From the NCBI GenBank assembly GCA_963575745.1, contig CAUYUJ010000675.1, forward strand, positions 1 through 64,000: a stretch of 64,000 nucleotides of DNA, read 5' to 3'. Every line of letters starts with the position of its first letter. Position 1 is the stretch's first letter. The notes beneath the pieces are model-generated. The model made no database searches and was not told the DNA's origin. It saw only the letters and a list, made by a program, of their open reading frames with translations. Position numbers and translations under genes: made by a program. This DNA comes from Prorocentrum cordatum. Lineage: Eukaryota > Sar > Dinophyceae > Prorocentrales > Prorocentraceae. Positions 23,281 to 33,501 of the stretch are shown here, piece after piece.

Positions 23281-23894
23281 ATGGAAAAATACACACGTCC
23301 GAGCGATGCCAGGTATATGTCCTCCACGGAGGCGCGCGTCCGACCCGAGCATGTAGTACAGCCATCTTGTAGTGTGTCGCTTCCCGAGCGGTGTGGCCAG
23401 AAAGCGCCCGCCACGACGCAAATACCATGAGACTTCTCGCTGCGCGCGTCGCCCCTTGGGGGGGGGGCGATGCACACACAGTTTGGGTATGTTGGGGTGA
23501 CGCCGACCGAACGTTGTCGTGCTCGTGCCGCTTTCTCCTCCCCGACTGCTGCGACAGCTCCCTCCGCAACACGGCCCCGGCGGGGGCAAGAGGGGCGCAC
23601 AGCCAAGGGGTGGCACGACGGGGCGGGCGTTCCATGCATTCGCTGGGCAGTCTCAAAGAACACACGGGCGATCGGGCTTCGCAGGATCCTGCAGGATCCT
23701 GCCTCCGAGACCAGGTCCACGCGACCCTGGCCCCCACAGGATCCTGCCAGATCCGGCGCTCTGAAGGACTCCCCGTTCGCTTTGAGCCCCGTCCCAAGGC
23801 CCCCGATGACCAAACGATTAGAAAATGCCCTGGGGGGTCGCACCGCCCCGGTGGGAAATGGACGATTGAGCACATTTTCCCGGCTCGTCGTCAT
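23281..23894. other. Unassigned GC-rich region
   Basis: No recognisable domain on either strand. A short direct repeat AGGATCCTGC occurs three times at 23680-23755. Confidence 0.4.
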
Positions 23895-24092
23895 CGAGGA
23901 GGAGGAGGAGGAGAAGGAGGAGGGGAAAGAGGGGGAGGAGGAGGAGGAGGAGGAGGAGGAGGAGGAGGAGAGAGGAGGAGGAGGAGGAGTGAGGAGGAGG
24001 AGGAGGAGGAGGAGGAGGAGGAGGAGGCGGAGGAGGAGGAGGAGGAGGAGGAGGAGGAGGAGGAGGAGGAGGAAGAGGAGGAGGAGGAGCTG
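23895..24092. repeat. GGA trinucleotide array
   Basis: About 200 bp of (GGA)n. Confidence 0.95.
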
Positions 24093-24242
24093 CTGCCCTC
24101 GAGGCCGCCAGGCCTCAGCCAGCGATCTCCCTGACGAAAGACAGCCACGCTGCTGCCGTCCCTGCCGAGTCTGCTCTGTCCTGCAGCAGGTTCGTGTAGT
24201 GACGACGCTGGCGCTGGCTTCTGGCACCGCGTGGATCGTTCA

Positions 24243-24441
24243 TAGGGGAACAAGAAGTGACATAAACATAAAAACTCTGAGGTCCGCGCGGATTTCTCGG
24301 ATCGGCGCTGGGGCCCCCCGGCGGCGCTTCTGGCGCCGCCCCTGGCGCGCTCCGCGCGCCAGGGAGGGGGGTCCAGCACCGATCCGACAAATTCGCGCGG
24401 ACCTCCGAGTTTTTATGTTTATGTCACTTGTTGTTCCCCTA
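24243..24441. mobile_element. Foldback MITE family F1, best-preserved copy
   Basis: A 199-bp element with terminal inverted repeats of about 75 bp. The left end is TAGGGGAACAAGAAGTGACA and the right-end complement TAGGGGAACAACAAGTGACA; both continue TAAACATAAAAACTC then GGAGGTCCGCGCG. It is flanked on both sides by GTTCA (24238-24242 and 24442-24446), a likely 5-bp target duplication. It has no coding capacity. Confidence 0.9.
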
Positions 24442-25015
24442 GTTCAACCCTGAACGATCGCTGGCGGCGCGCACAGGGGGTGGAGGGAGTGGGGAGGGCT
24501 TCTTAGGAGGAGGCTGCTTCTCAGGAAGGCTTCTCAGAAGGAGGCTGCTTCTTAGAAGGCGCCGGCCTTGCGTCTATAGAGAAGTCCCGCGCCTTCTAAG
24601 AAGCCGGGGTGCTTCTTGAAGCCCTCCCCCCTCCCCCCCACCCCCCTCTGCGCGTGGCTGAGGTCGGCCGTTCCCGCAACGCCCAATCGTTCACCATCGG
24701 CCGATTCTGGGTCGCCGCCGGCGTCCAGCGTCGAACGACGCCGGCGGGGTCGCCGCCGGTCGACACGACAGGAACCTGCCGTACACAGCTCGCCTGCCAA
24801 GGTGCAGAGTGCCCGTTCCCCCCCCCAAAAAAAACAATACCGTCGGGGCGCCGACCCGAGGAACCCTAGATATGAGGAGCGAGGCCCCTCTTCCTCACAA
24901 GACTTGAGCTTCGATGGCCCCTGCAAGACCTGAAGACAGCCAAAGGCACGCTGTACAACAATCGAGGAACACCAAGCCCCTCCCCAACGAACAGGGTTCC
25001 TTCTTCAGCGCCCCG
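24442..25015. other. Unassigned region
   Basis: Contains tandem TTCTTAGAAGG/AGGAGGCTG segments (24500-24610) and a CGCCGCCGGCGTCCAGCGTC/GACGCCGGCGGCG inverted pair near 24710-24755. No gene. Confidence 0.5.
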
Positions 25016-25022
25016 ACTGTAG

Positions 25023-25163
25023 TTTTAGGTCGGGCATGTCCCCCTACAGGTGGATTTTGGAGGAACAATAATAAATACCAGTAAAATGCTCAGAAATAAT
25101 AAAAACATACAAAAATTCGTCCACATATTATTTTTTGACTACTTTGGGGGCACGCCCGACTTA
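25023..25163. mobile_element. MITE family F2, copy 1, with target duplication
   Basis: A 141-bp A+T-rich element. The left end is TTTTAGGTCGGGCATGTCCC and the right end read inward is TAAGTCGGGCGTGCCCCC. It is flanked by the direct repeat ACTGTAG at 25016-25022 and 25164-25170. Related ends occur at 25848, 43354 and 52318. Confidence 0.85.
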
Positions 25164-25170
25164 ACTGTAG

Positions 25171-25500
25171 GTGCGCTGCCAGATCCAGAACCGATCGGGC
25201 GCGTTGCCCCCTGTGGCCTCCCGTCGTCTCCCGTGGTCTCCCCGTGGCCTTTCCTGTTGCCCCCCGCTGCCTCTGGTGGCCTCCGGTTGCCTGTCATTGC
25301 CGTCCCTCGCCCTGTCCCTGTCCGCGTCCCTAGGTATCCATATCCCCATCCCCATCCCCATCACGCTGTCCATCCCTATTCCTATCCCTGTCCCTATATC
25401 CTCACGTGTCCCCCTGTCCCTGGCCCCGTATCCCTATCCCGACCCACATCCCTATCCATAAATCCCTAGCACTGTCTCCCTCCCGACCCACATCCCTATT
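25171..25500. repeat. CCTATCCC-type simple repeat
   Basis: Degenerate (TCCCTATCCC/CATCCCTA)n tract, most regular at 25330-25500. No gene. Confidence 0.7.
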
Positions 25501-25654
25501 TCGATGCCCCATGGTGGCCCCCCGTCGCGAACCCCCGTCGTGGCCTCCATCGTAATCGTGTATCGCGGTTTCGAGTCTTCTGCCGGAAGGGCGTCGTCTA
25601 CGGTCAGAAACTTGCGCATAGTGTCTCGCCGCGGCGGCCCCGGCGACACTCTTT

Positions 25655-25815
25655 TTCTTCCTGGTGGACGACGTGTCGCTCCGCTCCGCGGGGCGGAAGT
25701 CGGGAAAAGCTCCGGACGTTGACGCCTCGGGGCCAGGGAGTGGATCATGAGCGTGTCGAGCCGAAGCGTGGTGGGCCAGAACAAGCGGAGCGACATGCTA
25801 AGGCAAGACTTCCAG
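25655..25815 (+). mobile_element. Short TIR element family F3, copy 1
   Basis: Begins near GTGTCGCTCCGCTCCGCGG, contains GACGCCTCGGGGCC and CGAAGCGTGGTGGGCCAGAAC, and ends GGAGCGACATGCTAAGG, so GTGTCGCTCC and GGAGCGACAT form imperfect terminal inverted repeats. Copies also lie at 57315-57515 (-) and 59735-59870 (+). Confidence 0.75.
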
Positions 25816-25847
25816 ATGAGCAAAAAACTGCGTAAACTTAGGTCGGG

Positions 25848-25972
25848 CATTTGCTCCTACCGGTCGATTTTTGGGGACAAATCAAAAATGAACAAACCAT
25901 AATCAAACATAGTTAATAAGGCACGAAATATTTTCACGTGGCTATTTTTTACTACTCTTGCCTACTCCTAAT
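25848..25972. mobile_element. MITE family F2, copy 2
   Basis: Left end TTAGGTCGGGCATTTGCTCC, followed by an A+T-rich body parallel to 25023-25163 including CTATTTTTTACTACT. The right terminus has decayed next to the GGA array. Confidence 0.75.
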
Positions 25973-25974
25973 GA

Positions 25975-26645
25975 TGACGAGGAGGAGGGGGAGGAGGAGG
26001 TGGAGGAGGAGGAGGATAAGGAGGAGGAGGAGGAGGAGGAGGATATTGAGGGCGTGCCTATGATGGGCAATCTCGCTGTTCAACCTCTGCTGATCTCTGG
26101 CTGTCGGCAAGCCCCGCTCAAACTACCTGCTAAAATCAAAGGCGGGCGACCGAGGAGGAGGAGCAGGAGGAGGAGGAGAGGGAATAACGCAGGCCACGCC
26201 TCATGTTTGCCTAACGTCGAAACAAGGAGAAGGAGGAGGAGGAGGAGAAGGAGGAGAAGGAAGAGGAGAAGAGGAGGAAGAGGAGGAGGAGGAGGAGGAG
26301 GGGAGGAGGGGAGAGAAAACGAGGAGGAAGAGGAGGAGGAGGACGAGAAGGAGGAAGAGGATGACGAGGGAGGAGGAGAGGAGAGGAGGAGGAGGAGGAG
26401 GAGGAGGAGGAGAGGAGGAGGAGGAGGAGGAGGAGAAAAAAAGAGCAACAGGACGAGGAGGAGGAGGACGAGGAGGAGGAGGAGGAGGAGGAGGAGGAGG
26501 AGGAGGAGAAGAAGGACGAGGAGGAGGAGAAGGAACAATGCAACAGGCCACGCCCCATGTTTGCCTAACGTCAGAAACAGGAGGAGAAGGACGAGGGGGA
26601 AGAAGAAAAGGAGGAGGAGGAGGAGTCGGAGTCGGAGTCGGAAGC
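25975..26645. repeat. GGA array with embedded 55-bp units
   Basis: (GGA)n interrupted by an 89-bp segment at 26061-26150 and two copies of a unit built on CATGTTTGCCTAACGTC (26181-26234 and 26532-26590). The same units recur at 31046 and 31804. Confidence 0.9.
26061..26150. repeat. 89-bp dispersed segment, copy 1
   Basis: Begins ATGATGGGCAATCTCGCTG and includes GGCAAGCCCCGCTCAAACTA. Nearly identical to 29138-29222, where it lies at the 5' break of a LINE fragment, so both are probably tiny LINE-derived pieces. 26646-27330 is otherwise unassigned. Confidence 0.85.
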
Positions 26646-27336
26646 CTGGGCAACTCAAGGTCATGTGCTCGGTCTCATGGCCTGTCTCGCTGTGTCTGCG
26701 AGCTCGGTAGCTGCTGGCGGCATTATCGGCATAGCAGGGGTCAGCCTACGGGTCCCCTGGCCTGGTCAGGCCCTATGGGCCCGCTGCAGCTCGGCGCCGA
26801 GCCCCTCAAACTCAAAACTGATATGAACGGCGGAGGCTATGGCCTTCTGGCCCATCACCTCCTGTTCGGGTTATTATGTGTACGCTGTAGCATCTGGAAG
26901 TCCCGTCCCCCCCCCCAACACCATCCCCTCTCCCCTCCTCCACTCCGATAAGTTAGTGGGCTTGCCCACTAAACATGCATAGAAGACGTGCGTCCGTGCG
27001 GCCACATATTGGCTTTCCTCGAGAGCTATACTCCAAAGGGCAGTGCGCATTCGCTAATGCACCCTATACCCGAACGTCACTGCATGCTCGGAACGGGTCT
27101 GCCAAGGGGGTTCAGGAGGCTAAAAAGTCTGACGCGGGGGTCCTTGAAAGAAAGCGTCGATCCCAAATCGGGGCAGGCGAAAGCCACAAGCGATGTGGAC
27201 TCCATTCTCTCCCGATGTAGGTCACCACGTACTGAAGAAACCCATCCATTCTAGTCTGATATCGTGATATCCGCCTGGCCCTCTGGCCGTTGCAAGGTGG
27301 CGAAAAAACAGAAAAAGACCGCCTTCTCACTGCTCA

Positions 27337-29146
27337 CTATTGCTGCCGTAGTTGAGCAAGCAGTGTGCGGGCACGTTCACTCCCACGCAACGCCATCTCA
27401 CGGAGCCCCGCCATGTTCACGATCCGAGCTGCTGGCGCGCTTCGAGCGCGCTCTGCAGCTGTCGCTCCAGCGCCGACGGTGGAGGCGCCCCGAACACCTG
27501 GTTCGCCGTGAGTGCCCGTAGTCCCCTGCACGTCGCCAGCCGTAGGTCTTGAACCGTGTAGTTCCCCAGCTTCACTTGCGGCAGCTCGTTGCCCGTGCGA
27601 ATGGCGTTCACCTGGCCCTCGTTGTGCCCCGTCCACGGAGTCGCTGCCAAGGCGTTGAACATCATGTGAAGCTTCCACTTCTGCGTCTGCCCTGGGTCCG
27701 TGTACGCCTTCTTCACCCGAAAGTAGGAAATGATGTCCGCCAACTCCTCCTTCTGCATTATCTCGATCAGCATCGAGAACTGTGTCAAGACTGTCGCTGT
27801 CTCGCCCTCGATGTCTGCGCTCTTGGCGATCTCCTGAAAGAAGTCCGCGGCCACGTGTAGATGTGGGGACCCCATCTCCTTGCTGCCCTTCGACTTCACG
27901 TCCTCTGCGTAAGTGATTCCTGCTGCCGCCGCTGCGTCGATCGCCTTGTTCTCGTTTTCGACCAGGAAGAAGTCCCACAGGCTGCCCGAGACCAGGCGCA
28001 TCATCTGCGCGTTGTTGAGCGACATTTTCTGTAGCAGCATCGTCTCCTCGTGTGTTGCACCTTCGCCTGAGCCAAGTTTGTTGCCAGCAAGCTTCTTCGG
28101 GGCGCCACGTGCTCCCTTCCGCTCGGGTGCGATGGCCTCTGCCGCTCGTTCCATCGCCCCTGTCCTCGGTCTGCTGATTCCTCCTCCTGCTCGCCACGAC
28201 ATGGCTGTCACTAGGAGGTCCTGGTGCGCGTGTTGATACGTGTGCGAGATGTTCGTTAAGATCAAAGTCCTCTCTGTGACAGACTCCGCACGTGTAGAAG
28301 CTCTTCTCTTCTGGCTTGAAGTCAAAAGAAGTGGCTCGGGTAGGGCAGCGACTGGGTTCTGACCGAGACATTGTAATGACATGGCGTAGGCAGGACGATC
28401 GGCTTGCGAAACATGTGCGACACCATGGGCAGACGTTCGTGCTAACGATCATGGAGTGCAAGTTACGCATGTTATGTGCATGTGTGACGTGTGCTGTGAG
28501 TGCCTTCAGCGTAGTGAATGACATGCCGCACCCCTTGCCCTCGCCCTCCCCCCCATCTCGTGCGTGCACACGTATTCGTCGATAATACTGCTGGTGCTGC
28601 TGCTGCCGTGCTCCACGTGCTGGTGCTCTGTGATGCTCGTGTGTATTCCCAGCCGTCTCCGTAGTATGTCCAGTTTTTTTTTCCCGAGATGTTGAGTAGG
28701 TCTCTATTTAAGCCCACGTGTACCTTAGCGAACCTCTTCCCAAGCTGGGGGTCTTTGAACACCTGCAGTACGTTTTCTCTGTCGGTCCAAATCTGGTCGA
28801 AGCGAGTGTCTACGTCTGCGAGCGCCTGCAAATCGTCCTTGACCTGCCTCGCCCAAGGCGTGGAGTGAGGAGTCAATCTGCCTTCAGGGCTGCACCTCGG
28901 AACCTCGAGCAATCTATCCATTTCTGTCGTCCCAAAAATGGCGGTCAAAACCTGCTTGTGATTGTTTGGGCCCTTGGCCATCTGCTGGAGCCATCGGAGT
29001 CTCTGCGCGCGTAATTCAGCGGCTGTGTCGCTCATCTTCCAATGCCCAAAGACGTCATTGTTGCTCGAGGTTCGCACTCGCCCTTCAAACTCTCGCTTGG
29101 CCTTTCCGTGCATCAGGCAGCGTAGCATTTTGACCATGATGGGCAA
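27337..29146 (-). pseudogene. 5'-truncated LINE ORF2 3' end, frame-broken
   Basis: Three reading-frame segments lie end to end on the - strand. The first (29146 down to about 28600) resembles the region after the RT palm in LINEs (ELRAQRLRWLQQMAKG...). The second (about 28570 to 28235) carries Cys/His fingers: TLKALTAHVTHAH, CPWCRTCFASRSSCLRHV and CGVCHREDFDLNEHLAH. The third (about 28240 to 27417) is an alpha-helical C-terminal domain ending at a stop near 27417. Frame changes near 28590 and 28235 and the missing palm make this a dead fragment. The family is inferred from these signatures; no RT catalytic motif remains. Confidence 0.7.
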
Positions 29147-29222
29147 TCTCGCTGTTCAACCTCTGCTGATCGCTGGCTGTCGGCAAGCCCCGCTCAAACT
29201 ACCTGATAACATCAAAGGCGTG
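29138..29222. repeat. 89-bp dispersed segment, copy 2
   Basis: Matches 26061-26150 at all but a few bases. It abuts the GGA tract at 29232-29320. Confidence 0.85.
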
Positions 29223-29231
29223 CGATCTACC

Positions 29232-29320
29232 GTGCACGTCTGACGAAGAGGAGGAGAAGGAGGAGGAGGAGGAGGAGGAGGAGGAGGATGAGGAGGAAGA
29301 TGAGGAGGAGGAGGAGGCGC
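29232..29320. repeat. GGA trinucleotide array
   Basis: Short (GGA)n with GAT and AAG variants. Followed by a 28-G homopolymer at 29432-29459. Confidence 0.9.
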
Positions 29321-29430
29321 GCACCACCTGGCGCGACGGGAGATCCGAGGTGCGGGCAGCTACTATATGGAGTGCCCTCCAGGGGGAGGGACTTACCAGG
29401 GCCTGGGAAGAAACGCGCGCACTGTCAGAA

Positions 29431-29461
<31 letters not shown>

Positions 29462-29524
29462 TCCTTTTTTTGCGGCGCCCACCCGACCAGGCGGTCGAGG
29501 CGGCACCCGACAGCCCCCCCCCCC

Positions 29525-30838
29525 CACATTAAATCGGCCAAGTGGCTTCCCGTGCGCGGGTGGAGGCCACGAGACGCGTGCTTAATCTTGGTCGCCTGGG
29601 AACTCCGAGTTGACGGGTGCAAGGAACGACCAAGACAGCGCTTCTCAAGCCCACGGAGCAGACCTCCTGGGATGATGACGTGGGCTGAGCACAACGAACA
29701 AAAGGCCACTCGGCCCGCCTGCTCCATCTGGTGGCCCAGGGACACAAGCCGAGCGGTGAGGGTTTCAGTCGGCGGCACCTGGGCCAGGTCAGAAACGGAC
29801 CCCAGGGACCGAGCAGCAGCCTCTAGCGCCGCAGGCGCCGAAGAAAAAACAACCCCCTCCTCATCTCGCGTCGCGAACACCGCCTCCGCCTGCCACGCCT
29901 GGAACGCGCTAGGCCCACAGTGGCGGCGGCTGCCAGAACGGAGCTGGGCGAGGGAGGAGGGGGTCTTGGCATACATGTTACATCTCTTACACCGCCACTC
30001 CCCAGAGGACGGGAAGTGGTACAGATCGTGCTCGAGCAGCGCCAGCCCGCTCTCTCCTTCACGCTCTCGCGCACGCCGCAGCACGGGAGTCGGGGCCGAG
30101 AGCTCCTGGGCGCACGCGCCAATACTCTGAGCAAATCTGGACAGAAAATCCAAAGTCTGCCGTGTCTGTGTGATCACGGTGCTCTGGACCTTCTCAAGCG
30201 TCATAGCAGCAGCGTGGGAGTCCGCTCCGATACGCGCAAAAAAGTCGGCCCACGTGTTCACTAAAAAATTGCACCTCGACCTCGGATCCCGACGCGACCA
30301 CAACATCCCAATCACGGTGAGCGGGTGTCCATTCGAACGACGGCCTGGGACCAGGGCGGTCATACAACTGAAAGATCTGCCTCCAGACAGCGGCGTGACG
30401 CCCTCCGCTGGCCGCCAGGCCATCCCACGACTGCCCCTCCAAGACCGCGCTCAGGTGGTCTGACACCACATGCACATTCGGGGGGCAGACTCTAAACGCC
30501 TGGAAAACCGCAGACCTCTCGGCCCGAGGCACCGTCTGGGTGCCGCCAGGCAACCCCCCGAAGCGGGCCCGAATCGGGAGCCCACGCGGGCCCAACTCGA
30601 CCACGGCCCACCCGCACCGCCCAAATTCGGGGCTGCTGCTGCACAGCCCCGAACCGTCGGTATAGACGCGCCGCCCCCATGGCGCTTCGGTCTCACCCCA
30701 CGTGCACACAGGGAGCTTGTCAGGGACGGGGTCAAGAGTGACGGGGTCAGGCGGGAGGCCATACAAAGCCTCGAGAGAATCCCAGACCTGCATTCCCGCC
30801 TCGAACCGACCCGTGTCCCTGAGCTCAGACCTGCGCAG
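29525..30838 (-). pseudogene. LINE 3' fragment: RNase H domain plus Cys-rich tail
   Basis: Read on the - strand, the RNase H domain keeps D of YTDGSG (about 30650), E of PRAERSAV (about 30515), D of VVSDHLSA (about 30463) and H of WTPAHRD (about 30320). The final D, in NTWADFFA (about 30250), is in a different frame, so there is a break near 30285-30310. A WRCKRC...C segment (about 29965-30005) follows. The RT portion is missing: the fragment stops at a GGA array at 30839. Gene order (RNH after a lost RT) is the usual LINE order, unlike the element at 0.4-9.9 kb, so it belongs to another lineage. Confidence 0.78.
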
Positions 30839-31235
30839 AGGAGGAGGAGGAGGAGGAGGAGGAGGAGGAGGAGGAGGAGGAGGAGGAGGAGGAGGAGAGA
30901 GGAGGAGGAGGAAGGGGATCAAGAAGAGGAGAGGAGGAGGAAGCGAAGGAGGAGAAGAGGATGAGGAGGAGCAAGGAGGAGAAAGAGGAGGAGGAGGAGG
31001 AGAGGAGGAAAAAGAGGAGGAGGAGGAGGAGGAGGAGGAGGAGAGGGAATAACGCAACAGGCCACTCCTCATGGTTGCCTAACGTCGAAACAAAGAGAAG
31101 GAGGAGGAGGAGAAGGAGGAGAAGGAAGAGGAGGAAGAGGAGGAGGAGGAGGAGGAGGGGGAAGAAAACGAGGAGGAAGAGGAGGAGGAGGACGAGGAGG
31201 AGGAGGACGAGGAGGAGGAGGAGGAGGAGGAGAAG
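30839..31235. repeat. GGA array with embedded 55-bp unit
   Basis: (GGA)n with one unit copy at 31046-31100 (GGAATAACGCAACAGGCCAC, ending GCCTAACGTCGAAAC). Confidence 0.9.
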
Positions 31236-31366
31236 AATAATCAGAATAATAATAAGAAAAATAATAATAATAATAATAAAACGAATAGTCCGAATAATAA
31301 GAACATAGTGAGAAGAAACATAAGAAGAAGACGACGACTACTACTACTACTACTACTACTACTACA

Positions 31367-31413
<47 letters not shown>

Positions 31414-31561
31414 GACTACTACTACAACTACAACTACAACTACAACTACAACTACAACTACAACTACAACTACAACTACAACTACAACTACAACTACAAC
31501 TACAACTACAACTACAACTACAACTACAACTACAACTACAACTACAACTACAACTACAACA

Positions 31562-31614
<53 letters not shown>

Positions 31615-31780
31615 AAATAATACTGATACTACTAAGCATACTAAGAAGAATACTACGAATAATAATAATACTAATAAGAATAATAATACGAATAATAAGA
31701 ATAATACGAATAATCATACTAATAATAATAAGAAGAAGAAGAAGAAGAATTTAAGGAGAAGACGACTGATAATCATAATA
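31236..31780. repeat. Compound AAT / ACT / ACAACT array
   Basis: (AAT)n, then (CTA)n, then a regular (ACAACT)n hexamer block at 31429-31560, then (ACT)n, then (AAT/ACT)n. Hexamer periodicity arises from alternating ACA and ACT triplets. Confidence 0.95.
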
Positions 31781-32085
31781 AAAAGGACGAGGAGGAGGAG
31801 GAGGAGGAATAATGCAACAGGCCAGGCCCCATGTTTGCCTAACGTCAGAAACAGGAGCAGGAGAAGGACGAGGGGGAAGGGGACGAGGAGGAGGAGAGAG
31901 GAGGAGGAGGAGGAGGAGGAGGAGGAGGAGGAGGGAGGAGGAAAAGGAAGGAGGAGGGGAGGAGGAGGAGGAGGCGGAGAAGGAAGAGGAGGAGGAGGAG
32001 GAGGAGGAGGAGGAGGAGGAGGAGGAGGAGGAGGAGGAGAGAAGAGGAGAGAGGAGGAGAGAGGAGGAGGAAGGCCCTTTCCCCC
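31781..32085. repeat. GGA array with embedded 55-bp unit
   Basis: Unit copy at 31804-31860 (GGAATAATGCAACAGGCCAG), then (GGA)n. Confidence 0.9.
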
Positions 32086-32330
32086 CCGATTTCGCTGGCT
32101 GGTAGGTGCCACGCTGGTAGTGCGCGATGAACACCACCCGCTCAATTCTGTTTGCCCCTGCTGCGGCCGCCGGAATGGCGCGGCGAAAGAGTGCCTGCGC
32201 CGCCTGCGGGCCGCCGCCGCCCTCGAGCACTGACGAGCACGCCTCGACCGCCTCCTCCAGCAACGCGGCCCCGCCGCAACGCAGCGCGCAACTGGCCTGC
32301 GGGGGCTATGCCGGACACGCGTCGACCTCT
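32086..32330. other. Possible coding island, function unknown
   Basis: A unique GC-rich stretch between opposite triplet arrays. The - strand reads LEEAVEACSSVLEGGGGPQA and on, rich in Ala and helix-like, for about 60 codons. The + strand is also open. No domain is recognised and the strand is uncertain. Confidence 0.3.
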
Positions 32331-32460
32331 TTTCCTCCTTTTCCTCCACCTCCTCCTCCTCCTCCTCCTCCTCTTCCTTCTTCTTCTCCTTTTCCTCGTC
32401 CTCCTCCTCCTCCTCCTCCTCCTCTTGCTTTTCCTCCTCCTCCTCCTCCTCCTCCTTCGC
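32331..32460. repeat. CCT trinucleotide array
   Basis: (CCT)n with TTC variants. Confidence 0.95.
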
Positions 32461-33500
32461 CGTTGCGTTAACCAGATTCCTCGGATTGTAACGCTTTTGC
32501 AAACAAAGTCGAACACATACAGAGCAGGCTCTGGCAGTGCAGCAGCTCGCGCCGGCGAGAACCACTAAATGCAAAACAGTGGGAACAGCTGAAAATCAAG
32601 AGTATGCTGCAACGCCTAGGCGTGGCAAAACCGATCCCCCCGTGCAACATCATCTGGATATCATATATCCCTCTTGCGTATCCACCCCGGTACCTTCCTT
32701 GGCCAGGCAAACGATGTGCATAACAGAAAAACGCAAGCAAAGCGGCAAATCTCGGGCTGCTACTCAAGGTCTCACGTTTCACCCCGAACCTCCACGGCTT
32801 CAGGGCTCTCGTGCTTTTTGGATCTCTTTACGGGTTTAGCACGAGCCCCTTGTGTCAGCAGGCTGGCGCAGAATACAAGGATGGCCTACAATCGGTGCGG
32901 CATGGCAGAATCAGCAACACGGAATAAGTGAACATTAAGTGATGTAGCGCAAGAAAAATCGGCATTGAAAAGTACTGGCTGCCGTGAAAAGTGGCTGACT
33001 GCTTTGAAAGAACAAAGTACGGATACTGAACGAAGTAACTGCGCGCATTCGGGATTGCGCAAGTCGCGCTGGCCAGCCCTTGCCTTTCAAGGCAAACGCA
33101 AAACAACTGTTCGGTAAGTAGTCCTCCCCGCACTGACTTAATCTGTCCCCGAATTCTGGGCGAGATTTCAGCAAGTAAGAAACGTGGCGTGGCGCCGCCA
33201 AAAGACATGAGGTGAGGCTGTCAAGTGCAGTCCCCCACCACCTCCTCCATCCTCAAGATGCCCCGCCTCCCCCAAGCTCTCTAGGCCGGCACCGCCCGGC
33301 CACGTGCGCAAGGCCGCGGGCATAAACGTCGCGGCAGAACGAGGGAAGACATGAGGAATATGCTCGAGGGCGAGAAGAGCTGGGGGGGACGAGCGACGGC
33401 AGGAGGGGCCAGGACAGGTCAAGTGATGGGAAGGCCGCGGTGAAAATATCACCGGCACTACCGACGTCGTATCACATGGAGGTCGAAAAAAAAACGAAAA
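32461..33500. other. Unassigned unique sequence
   Basis: About 1 kb of balanced-composition DNA. Short open frames on the - strand (32468-32782, 32855-33208) show no domain I recognise, and no repeat pairing was seen. Confidence 0.4.
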
Positions 33501-33501
33501 A

